Assembly: GCF_000512695.2 (NCBI RefSeq)
Contig: NZ_AZRW02000027.1
Span: forward strand, 1-64,000
DNA: 64,000 bases
Origin: Pseudomonas sp. QTF5
GTDB taxonomy: Bacteria > Pseudomonadota > Gammaproteobacteria > Pseudomonadales > Pseudomonadaceae
Reading direction: 5' to 3'
The notes under the pieces were generated by a model. It saw only the letters and a program-made list of their open reading frames with translations. It had not been told where the DNA came from and did no database searches. Below are positions 56,217-64,000 of the stretch, piece after piece. Made by a program: the position numbers and the translations under genes. Every line of letters starts with the position of its first letter. The stretch's first letter is position 1.

Positions 56217-57110
56217 ATGTTCGACTACAAGTTACTTTCCGCGCTCGCCGCCGTGATCGAGCAGGCCGGATTCGAACGCGCCGCGCAGGTGTTGGGTTTG
56301 TCCCAATCGGCCATCTCCCAGCGCATCAAACTGCTGGAGGCGCGGGTCGGCCAACCGGTGTTGGTACGGGTCACCCCCCCGGCGCCGACGGAGATTGGCC
56401 GGCGATTGCTCAACCATGTGCAGCAGGTGCGGTTGCTTGAGCGGGATCTACAAACGTTGGTCCCGGCGCTGGACGAAGAAGGTCTGCCGGAACGCCTGCG
56501 TATCGCGCTCAATGCCGACAGTCTTGCGACTTGGTGGGCCGAGGCGGTGGGGGACTTTTGCGCGGAACAACATTTGCTGCTTGATCTGGTGGTCGAAGAC
56601 CAGACCGTCGGCCTCAAACGCATGCGCGCAGGCGAAGTGGCGGCGTGTGTCTGTGCCAGTGAGCGGCCGGTGGCCGGTGCGCGTAGCGTTCTGTTGGGGG
56701 CTATGCGTTACCGTGCGATGGCGAGCCCGGCGTTTATTGCCCGGCATTTTCCCGAAGGTGTGCGCGCCGATCAGTTGGCCAAAACCCCGGCCCTGGTGTT
56801 TGGCCCGGACGATTTCCTACAGCATCGTTACCTCGCATCCCTCGGGGTGGATGGCGGTTTCGAACACCATTTATGCCCATCGTCCGAAGGGTTTCTTCGT
56901 CTCACGGAAGCAGGGCTTGGCTGGGGGCTGGTGCCTGAATTGCAGGTGCATAAGCAACTTGAGCGCGGAATCCTGCAGGAGCTTTTGCCAGATAAGCCGA
57001 TCGATGTGCCGCTGTACTGGCATCATTGGCGCAATGGTGGTCAGCTTTTGGGGTTGCTCACCGATCAATTGGTGCGCTCGTCGAAGCAATGGCTGGTGCC
57101 GTTGGACTGA
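56217..57110 (+). CDS. argP: LysR-family regulator ArgP
   Basis: Transcription activator of 297 residues, also known as IciA. The N-terminal winged helix-turn-helix (LLSALAAVIEQAGFERAAQVLGLSQSAISQRIKLLEARVG) is followed by the ligand-binding domain; the FGPDDFLQHRYL and GLGWGLVPELQV segments match the ArgP subgroup. In E. coli it activates argO with arginine and is silenced by lysine. Divergent from the ACT-argO pair (96-base gap), the classic control arrangement. Confidence 0.92.
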   Translation: MFDYKLLSALAAVIEQAGFERAAQVLGLSQSAISQRIKLLEARVGQPVLVRVTPPAPTEIGRRLLNHVQQVRLLERDLQTLVPALDEEGLPERLRIALNADSLATWWAEAVGDFCAEQHLLLDLVVEDQTVGLKRMRAGEVAACVCASERPVAGARSVLLGAMRYRAMASPAFIARHFPEGVRADQLAKTPALVFGPDDFLQHRYLASLGVDGGFEHHLCPSSEGFLRLTEAGLGWGLVPELQVHKQLERGILQELLPDKPIDVPLYWHHWRNGGQLLGLLTDQLVRSSKQWLVPLD

Positions 57111-57145
57111 CCGGCAGCGTCAAGACCTCACGCCCTACGCAATAT

Positions 57146-57194
57146 GCAAAACGCAAAACGCAAAACGCAAAACGCAAAACGCAAAACGCAAAAC
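57146..57194 (+). repeat. Heptanucleotide tandem repeat (GCAAAAC x7)
   Basis: Seven perfect copies of GCAAAAC, 36 bases after argP and 20 bases before the start codon of the epimerase gene. The unit is 7 bases, so slippage changes local spacing and reading frame. It sits in the presumed 5' region of the downstream gene. Confidence 0.95.
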
Positions 57195-57213
57195 GAAATA
57201 TTCGGAGCAATTC

Positions 57214-58206
57214 ATGAAGATTCTGGTCACCGGCGCAAGCGGCTTCATTGGCGGACGCTTTGCGCGTTTCGCCCTGGAGCAGGGCCTGGACGTGCGGGTC
57301 AACGGTCGCCGGGCCGAGAGCGTCGAGCATCTGGTGCGCCGTGGCGCCGAGTTCATTCAGGGCGACTTGAGTGACGCGCAACTGGCGCGCGACCTGTGTT
57401 CAGACGTCGAAGCCGTGGTGCATTGCGCCGGCGCAGTGGGTTTGTGGGGGCGGTATCAGGACTTTCATCAAGGCAACGTCGAGGTCACCGAGAACGTGGT
57501 CGAGGCCTGTCTGAAGCAGCGGGTTCGGCGTCTGGTGCACTTGTCGTCGCCGTCGATCTACTTCGATGGTCGTGATCATCTGGGGTTGACCGAAGAGCAG
57601 GTGCCCAAGCGTTTCAAACATCCCTACGCCGCGACCAAATACCTGGCCGAGCAAAAAGTCTTCGGCGCGCAGGAATTCGGTCTCGAAACCCTGGCCCTGC
57701 GCCCGCGTTTCGTGACGGGTGCCGGCGACATGAGCATTTTCCCCAGGCTGCTGAAGATGCAGCGCAAAGGGCGGTTGGCGATTATCGGCAATGGCCTGAA
57801 CAAGGTCGATTTCACCAGCGTGCAAAACCTCAATGAAGCGTTGCTCAGCAGCTTGCTGGCCAGCGGTTCGGCCTTGGGCAAGGCCTACAACATCAGTAAC
57901 GGAGCGCCGGTTCCGTTGTGGGATGTGGTCAATTACGTGATGCGCCAAATGGATGTCCCACAGGTTACCCGCTACCGTTCCTACGGTTTGGCCTACAGCC
58001 TTGCCGCGCTCAACGAGGGCGTGTGCAAGCTGTGGCCCGGTCGTCCCGAGCCGACCCTGTCGCGGCTGGGCATGCAGGTCATGAACAAAAACTTCACCCT
58101 GGACATCAGTCGCGCACGGCATTATCTGGACTACGATCCGAAAGTCAGCCTCTGGACCGCCCTCGATGAATTCTGCGGCTGGTGGAAGGCTCAGGACATT
58201 CGCTGA
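57214..58206 (+). CDS. NAD-dependent epimerase/dehydratase family protein
   Basis: Extended short-chain dehydrogenase of 330 residues. Nucleotide motif TGASGFIG at residues 6-13, GDLSD near 55, catalytic serine in HLSSPS, and the Tyr/Lys pair in YAATK near 148. It resembles 3-beta-hydroxysteroid dehydrogenase/isomerase-like and NAD-epimerase proteins; substrate unknown. Start 57214 has GGAGC six bases upstream; the frame stays open through the heptamer repeats and argP only because they lack stops there. No partner genes identify the pathway. Confidence 0.88.
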   Translation: MKILVTGASGFIGGRFARFALEQGLDVRVNGRRAESVEHLVRRGAEFIQGDLSDAQLARDLCSDVEAVVHCAGAVGLWGRYQDFHQGNVEVTENVVEACLKQRVRRLVHLSSPSIYFDGRDHLGLTEEQVPKRFKHPYAATKYLAEQKVFGAQEFGLETLALRPRFVTGAGDMSIFPRLLKMQRKGRLAIIGNGLNKVDFTSVQNLNEALLSSLLASGSALGKAYNISNGAPVPLWDVVNYVMRQMDVPQVTRYRSYGLAYSLAALNEGVCKLWPGRPEPTLSRLGMQVMNKNFTLDISRARHYLDYDPKVSLWTALDEFCGWWKAQDIR

Positions 58207-58323
58207 CACACAAGGGCGGCCCCTTACTGAACCGAGTTCGGGGTTCAGGGTCAACCGGTGCGGCAGCGGGGGTTATACTTCGCCGCATCAAGCCATCACC
58301 GCGTTCCACAAAGGTTGACCCTA

Positions 58324-59190
58324 ATGCCCATGCGTAACGATGCCAACGACGACTTCGACGATGTCCCGAGCCTGCGCGCCGACAGCCTCGATGACGATGA
58401 TTTTCCAACCACCGCTCGCACTTCCGTGCATTCGCGCACCACACCGGTGGTCAAGGTCAAAGGCCCGAGCACCGGCCCTCTGTGGGCATTGGTCGGCGCG
58501 TTGTTCTTTGCCTTCGCCGGCCTTGCCTGGTGGAGTTTTCAGCAGATCTCGCTGATGGAGCAGCAACTGGTGGCGACTCAGGAAAGTTTCGCGCGCATCA
58601 GTGAGGAAGCGGCGGGGCGCTTGCAGGACATTTCCGGCAAGGTCGTGGCCAGCCAGTCCAACGTCAACACCGGCAGTGAAGCGTTGAAGCTGCAAATCAA
58701 GCAGCTGGAAGGCAAACTCCAGGACCAGAGCAAACAGCTGGAAAGCAAGCTTCAGGACCAGAGCAAACAGCAGCAAGGCGTACTCGGCCAGACCTCCGAT
58801 CTGGACAAGCGTCTGGCGCAAATGACCGCGCAAGCCACCGAACAACAAACCGCCAATGCTCAGTTGCAGGCCCAGGTCAAAGCCTTGAGCGGCGAACTGG
58901 CCGCGTTGAAGAACGCGCCGGACGATACCAGCCAATTCGACGCCCAACTCAAAAGCCTGGGCGCTGACATCGTCGCGCTGAAGAAACAAAGCAACCCGAG
59001 CGCCGCCATCGAGCGCCTGGAGCAAGACATGATTGTGCTCAAAAGCCAACAGGACAACCGCCCGGCCGGCGCACAAGGTGGCACCAACACCGCCGAGTTC
59101 GACGCCTTCCGCGGGCAAGTCACGCGCAACATCAATACCTTGCAGGCGCAGATTCAGAATCTGCAGCAGCAACTGCGTACCCGGCCTTGA
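58324..59190 (+). CDS. Single-pass membrane coiled-coil protein
   Basis: Protein of 288 residues: an acidic cytoplasmic N-terminus with Asp-rich stretches (NDDFDDVPSLRADSLDDDDF), one transmembrane helix near 60-82 (LWALVGALFFAFAGLAWWSF), then a long Gln-rich periplasmic coiled coil (QIKQLEGKLQDQSKQLESKLQDQSKQQQ). Two back-to-back copies of KLQDQSKQ are visible. A conserved Pseudomonas protein often annotated as ATPase without any nucleotide motif; I see none. Function unknown, possibly structural at the envelope. Confidence 0.82.
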   Translation: MPMRNDANDDFDDVPSLRADSLDDDDFPTTARTSVHSRTTPVVKVKGPSTGPLWALVGALFFAFAGLAWWSFQQISLMEQQLVATQESFARISEEAAGRLQDISGKVVASQSNVNTGSEALKLQIKQLEGKLQDQSKQLESKLQDQSKQQQGVLGQTSDLDKRLAQMTAQATEQQTANAQLQAQVKALSGELAALKNAPDDTSQFDAQLKSLGADIVALKKQSNPSAAIERLEQDMIVLKSQQDNRPAGAQGGTNTAEFDAFRGQVTRNINTLQAQIQNLQQQLRTRP

Positions 59191-59208
59191 TTGACTGATG
59201 CAGTGATT

Positions 59209-59313
59209 GATCGTTCCCACGCTCTGCGTGGGAATGCCTCAAGGGACGCTCCGCGTTCCAATGGGACGCAGAGCGTCCCGGGCTGCATTCCCACGCAGCG
59301 CGTGGGAATGATC
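59209..59313. repeat. Palindromic repeat of a third family (TCCCACGC..GCGTGGGA)
   Basis: GATCGTTCCCACGC at the left and GCGTGGGAATGATC at the right bracket nested hairpins (TTCCCACGCTCTGCGTGGGAA; GGGACGCTC..GAGCGTCCC). This is a different repetitive element from the two REP families; only one copy is in the window. Confidence 0.8.
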
Positions 59314-59324
59314 GGTGGGAGGGG

Positions 59325-60648
<1,324 letters not shown>

Positions 60649-60805
60649 CTACACGACCAAGGCCGGTGAATGATTTTTATGGATCGAGTACTTGCATTTT
60701 TCACTTGCGAGTCTGTCAATTGAAGGGGAAAACTGAGCCGATACCTATACATTCTGCCAATCGGTGCGATTATCGCCCGTTACCCTCGAGGCCTGGATTG
60801 AAGTG

Positions 60806-61702
60806 ATGAACAAGCCTGACCTGCCATCGATTCCGGTGTTCAAACTCTACGGTGAAAGCCTGGACTGGCCGACCCCTGACTTGTTGCACTGTGAAACCAT
60901 TTCCAAGCGCAGCCGCGAACATCAATGGGAAATCAAACCCCACCGCCACGCCGATTTGTGTCAGTTACTCTTCGTTTTCAAAGGTCAGGCAGAGCTTGAA
61001 ATCGAAGGCAAACGCTCACAATTGACCGAGCCGGCCATCCTGATTTTGCCGCCGTTATCGGTGCATGGTTATCGGTTTTCCGAGGACGTCGAAGGGTTCG
61101 TCGTCACGCTGGCCGCGCCGCTGATCACCCACCTGCAAGCGCAACTGGGCCATTCGGTGAACGCTCTGGCACAGGCCGAAAGCTACCCGGCGGGCAAGGA
61201 CAGCGAGTACCTCAACAGCCTGTTTTCAGCGCTGCAAAGCGAGTACACCGGCCATCAACCGGCGCGGGAAATGCTCATGCATTCGCTGGTCAGCGTGATC
61301 GTGGTGTGGGTCAGCCGTCAGGTGATTCAGCGCCAAACCGCCAGTCAGCGCCCACAGCGGGCCCGGGAATACCTCAACGGTTTTATTCAGCTGGTGGAAG
61401 AGACCTATCGCCAGCACGTCAAGGTCGAGGACCTGGCTCATCGGCTGGGAATTTCCGTGTCCCACCTAAACGGCACGTGCCGTGAGCTGGCGGGGCAACC
61501 GGCGTTGCAGATCATGCATGAGCGTCAATTGCTGGAGGCCAAGCGCTTGCTGACCTACACCAGCATGACCATTTATGAAATGTCCGACGTGTTGGGGTTT
61601 TCCGATCCGACCAACTTCACACGCCTGTTCCGACGCCGGGTGGGGATCTCGCCCAAGGCTTTTCGCGACCGCTTGAAAGCCGATCAGGACAACGAGGCCT
61701 GA
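60806..61702 (+). CDS. pobR: AraC-family regulator PobR
   Basis: Regulator of 298 residues that in other pseudomonads activates pobA with 4-hydroxybenzoate. An N-terminal cupin sensor domain (KPHRHADLCQLLFVFKGQAELEIEG) is followed by the C-terminal double helix-turn-helix (LAHRLGISVSHLNGTCREL; MSDVLGFSDPTNFTRLFRRRVGISPKAFR). ATG 60806 is the family start. It is intact and divergent from the broken pobA, so it now appears to lack its main adjacent target, although it may act elsewhere. Confidence 0.87.
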   Translation: MNKPDLPSIPVFKLYGESLDWPTPDLLHCETISKRSREHQWEIKPHRHADLCQLLFVFKGQAELEIEGKRSQLTEPAILILPPLSVHGYRFSEDVEGFVVTLAAPLITHLQAQLGHSVNALAQAESYPAGKDSEYLNSLFSALQSEYTGHQPAREMLMHSLVSVIVVWVSRQVIQRQTASQRPQRAREYLNGFIQLVEETYRQHVKVEDLAHRLGISVSHLNGTCRELAGQPALQIMHERQLLEAKRLLTYTSMTIYEMSDVLGFSDPTNFTRLFRRRVGISPKAFRDRLKADQDNEA

Positions 61703-61706
61703 ACAG

Positions 61707-61883
61707 TTAGCGGAGTGAGTTGAGGGTCGCGTTGTGGGGCATACAGCGCTCGAAGTTGCAGCTCGCGAATTCACGAGGCACTTGTCGCAACTGCTCGACA
61801 CGCCAGGCGGCCGTGCCATACAGCGCCAGCGTCGCCGCGCAAGTGATGAAAATGGCGAGGTATCTTCTTGTTTTGATGTTCAT
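61707..61883 (-). CDS. Small single-pass membrane protein
   Basis: 58-residue product: a basic start (MNIKTRRYLAIFIT) leads into one hydrophobic segment (about 8-26), followed by a short polar tail with two cysteines (ASCNFERCMP). AGAGGT lies seven bases before the ATG. It is convergent with pobR, five bases from its stop. I do not recognise it; the ribosome site and signal-like segment support coding. Confidence 0.62.
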   Translation of the reverse strand: MNIKTRRYLAIFITCAATLALYGTAAWRVEQLRQVPREFASCNFERCMPHNATLNSLR

Positions 61884-62000
61884 GGCGTTGACCTCTGAAC
61901 GAATACCTTGCGGTACTGCTTTGAGCATAGGTCAGCGCCGGTGAGTTGCCAGCAAAGCGGGTTTCGCGGTTAACGCGATATTCAGAACAATGATGACCCA

Positions 62001-62094
62001 ATGTGGGAGCGGGCTTGCTCGCGAATGCGGTGGATCAGTCGACATCATTGTTGAATGTCACACCGCTTTCGCGAGCAAGCCCGCTCCCACATTT
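62001..62094. repeat. REP-type inverted pair
   Basis: Complete facing REP copies (AATGTGGGAGCGGGCTTGC and complement) between the small membrane protein gene and the end of the LysR gene, eight bases after the LysR stop. Confidence 0.9.
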
Positions 62095-62102
62095 TGATCC
62101 GG

Positions 62103-63008
62103 TTACAGCCCGATATCCCACTCCGGCTCTTCAGGAAATCTGAGCACCAGAAAATCCAGCATGCTGCGCAACGCCGCCGGCATGTGCTTGCGTGAGGCAT
62201 ACACCGCGTAGATGTTCATCTGCCGGGGCTCGGCCTGGGGCAGCAGACGGATCAGTTCGCCGCTGTGGATGTGCACACCCGCCTGATAGCTCGGCAGCAT
62301 TGCCACGCCGGCCCCGGCCATCGCCGCGCGCAACAGCGTGCTGGCTTCGTTGGCGCTGATGTTGCCCTGTACCGGCACCGAGACGGGTTCGCCGTCCTGT
62401 TCGAAATGCCAGAGGCTTTTGCCGAAGTAGGAGTGGGTCAGGCAGTTGTGCAGGCTCAGATCCTCGACCCGTTGCGGCGTTGGGTGTTCTCGCAGGTAAG
62501 CGGGGGAGGCGCAGATCACCGAGCGGCAGACCGTCAGGCGCCGGGCGATCAGGTTGGGGTCCAGGTCGTTGCTGGTGCGGATGGCCAGGTCGATGCGTTC
62601 ATCCACCAGATTCACCGTGCGGTCGAGCATTTGCATATCGATGCTGACGCCGGGGTAACGTTTGACGTAAGCCGCCATTGCCTCCGCCAGTTGCGCCTGA
62701 CCGAACGAGGTGCTGACGCTGATCCGTAGCAGACCTCGCGGTGCGTCGTCCGGTTCGCTGACGGCAGCTTGCATGTCTGTGGTCAAATCGAGCATCTGAC
62801 GACAGCGAGGCAGAATTTCCGTACCGGCGGCGGTCAGGCTCAATTTGCGCGTGGTGCGATGCATCAGGCGCGCGCCGACCCAATCCTCCAGCTCCGCCAG
62901 ATAGCGTGAAACCACCGGCCGCGACAGGTCCAGGTGATCGGCGGCGGCCGATTGGCTACCGAGGTCGACCACCGTGACGAACACCCGCATTGCTTGTAGA
63001 CGATCCAT
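62103..63008 (-). CDS. LysR-family transcriptional regulator
   Basis: Regulator of 301 residues with the usual N-terminal helix-turn-helix (VVDLGSQSAAADHLDLSRPVVSRYLAELEDWVGARLMHRTTRKL) and a PBP2-type effector domain (CRP-like DsdC/AaeR group). It is divergent from the MBL-fold gene (114-base gap), which is therefore its likely target, by the general LysR rule. The inducer is unknown. Confidence 0.9.
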   Translation of the reverse strand: MDRLQAMRVFVTVVDLGSQSAAADHLDLSRPVVSRYLAELEDWVGARLMHRTTRKLSLTAAGTEILPRCRQMLDLTTDMQAAVSEPDDAPRGLLRISVSTSFGQAQLAEAMAAYVKRYPGVSIDMQMLDRTVNLVDERIDLAIRTSNDLDPNLIARRLTVCRSVICASPAYLREHPTPQRVEDLSLHNCLTHSYFGKSLWHFEQDGEPVSVPVQGNISANEASTLLRAAMAGAGVAMLPSYQAGVHIHSGELIRLLPQAEPRQMNIYAVYASRKHMPAALRSMLDFLVLRFPEEPEWDIGL

Positions 63009-63122
63009 GATTTGCCCGCTTTCAGAAACAAACTATGTTCAAGCATCGCATTTTTTGTATCGAACCAGGCAACTAAGCTCTGTCCCATCGCCAAGCATGG
63101 CATTCGGACAACGGAGCAACAG

Positions 63123-64000
63123 ATGATCGGCTTCACTTCACTCAAACGCATTCTTCTGGCAACCGCCACGCTCGGCTTCGCGGCCCATGCCGCTGCGGCG
63201 TCCACCCTGACGCTGGACGTCTACAACCCTGGCACCAATGCGATCTTCCCGGTGACCTCGGTGCTGGTCAGCGGCGAGAAGGAAGCGATTCTGGTGGACG
63301 CGCAATTCGGCAAAGCCCAGGCCGAACAGGTGGTGGAAAAAATCCGCGCCAGTGGCAAGCAACTGACCACCATCTACATCAGCCACGGTGACCCGGATTA
63401 CTACTTCGGCCTCGACACCGTCACCCAAGCGTTCCCGAAAGCCAAGGTGTTGGCCTCGCAACCGACGGTCGATCACATCAAAAAAACCGTCGACGGCAAA
63501 CTGGCGTTCTGGGGCCCGAAAATGGATGCTGACGTGCCGAACAAAACCATCGTGCCGCACGTACTCAAGGGCGACAGCCTGATGCTGGAAGGACAGAAAT
63601 TGCAGGTGATCGGCCTGGACGGCAAGCAGCCGGATCGCAGCTTTGTGTGGATACCGTCGATCAAGGCGGTGGTCGGTGGCGTGGTCGTCGCCGAAAATAT
63701 TCACGTGTGGATGGCCGACACCCAGACCCCGCAATCCCATGCCGATTGGCTGGCCACCCTGCATGCGATCGAAACGCTGAAGCCGAAAACCATCGTGCCG
63801 GGTCACTACCTCGGTGAGAGCGCTCGCTCTCTGGCGGCGGTGCAGTTCACCGCTGATTACATCAAGGCTTTCGACGAAGAGACCGCCAAGGCGAAAGACG
63901 CTGTCGAACTGATCGCTGCAATGAAAAAACGCTACCCGACCCTGGGCGAAGAAAGCTCGCTTGAGCTGAGCGCCAAAGTCGCCAAGGGTGAGATGAAGTG
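63123..64000 (+). CDS. MBL-fold metallohydrolase-like protein, cut by window end
   Basis: Exported protein, at least 292 codons, open at the right edge. The signal peptide is clear (MIGFTSLKRILLATATLGFAAHAAAA). The metallo-beta-lactamase fold is recognised by LVSGEKEAILVDAQFG, ISHGDPDYYFG, FVWIPSIKAVVGG and IVPGHYLGES. The metal motif HxHxDH is altered to HGDPDY, so two of its ligands are replaced; the glyoxalase-like GH (VPGHY) remains. GGAG lies seven bases before the ATG. It is probably under the divergent LysR regulator; substrate unknown. Confidence 0.85.
   Translation, partial: MIGFTSLKRILLATATLGFAAHAAAASTLTLDVYNPGTNAIFPVTSVLVSGEKEAILVDAQFGKAQAEQVVEKIRASGKQLTTIYISHGDPDYYFGLDTVTQAFPKAKVLASQPTVDHIKKTVDGKLAFWGPKMDADVPNKTIVPHVLKGDSLMLEGQKLQVIGLDGKQPDRSFVWIPSIKAVVGGVVVAENIHVWMADTQTPQSHADWLATLHAIETLKPKTIVPGHYLGESARSLAAVQFTADYIKAFDEETAKAKDAVELIAAMKKRYPTLGEESSLELSAKVAKGEMK

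Noticed and set aside
57146-57194. CRISPR-like array
   Set aside because: Units are 7 bases with no spacers and no cas genes; it is a simple tandem repeat.
56395-57213. Upstream extension of the epimerase frame through argP
   Set aside because: It reads argP out of frame and then the heptamers; the NAD-binding start and ribosome site place the true start at 57214.

Overview
The window looks like chromosomal DNA from a member of the Pseudomonas fluorescens group. The basis is GC-rich coding bias, gene blocks in the same order as I remember from P. aeruginosa (argF..grxD-bfr-bfd-prx-rnt-pyrC-motY-argG; rnf-nth; hugZ-fxsA-groESL-colRS; mexVW..icmP-bifA-sodB-argO-argP), and many REP-type palindromes with the GGGAGCGGGCTTGCTCGCGAA core typical of fluorescent pseudomonads. 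I see no rRNA, tRNA, IS element, prophage or CRISPR array. These identifications come from reading the sequence and from memory; no database search was run.

Layout. 0.1-3.7 kb: acidic amino acid ABC transporter aatJQMP with a sigma54 promoter and AauR-type palindromes. 3.8-9.0 kb: glycerol catabolism, glpFKRD. 9.4-13 kb: ybaK deacylase, a PhzF-family gene, and argF coupled to an orphan ABC ATPase. 13.2-22.5 kb: a molybdopterin oxidoreductase, monothiol glutaredoxin, iron storage (bfr/bfd with a Fur-like box), peroxiredoxin, RNase T, dihydroorotase, motY, and argG behind a three-repeat ArgR operator. 22.5-24.7 kb: an AT-rich patch with an unknown membrane protein, then a NarL-type regulator and a 59-codon gene. 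24.8-29.2 kb: nth and an unusual rnf cluster. 29.3-37.3 kb: metG, apbC, an SDR, a HugZ-like protein, fxsA and groESL (sigma32 promoter and structured leader). 37.5-41 kb: a PAP2 phosphatase with a ColR box, and colRS. 41-50.8 kb: mexVW, then an iron-linked periplasmic gene set (two imelysins, a di-heme oxidoreductase, DUF1513). 51-57 kb: bifA, a structured RNA leader ahead of a small DUF6124-like gene, sodB, argO/argP. 57-64 kb: an SDR epimerase behind a heptamer tandem repeat, a coiled-coil membrane protein, a deletion scar joining broken pobA to a broken MFS gene, pobR, a LysR regulator and a divergent MBL-fold protein cut by the window end.

Most interesting points. (1) The rnf cluster has no rnfC, RnfB carries a long tail that looks like the C-terminal region of RnfC, and three of the four cysteines expected to hold the membrane [2Fe-2S] cluster of RnfA/RnfE are replaced. 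(2) The ~240-nt leader at 53514-53753 has a long-range stem, several hairpins and a mutually exclusive pairing (one GATCTC against two GAGATC copies), which resembles a riboswitch or thermosensor. (3) pobA and a DHA2 transporter are joined by a deletion. (4) Regulatory sites can be read directly for AauR/sigma54, ArgR, Fur, ColR and sigma32.
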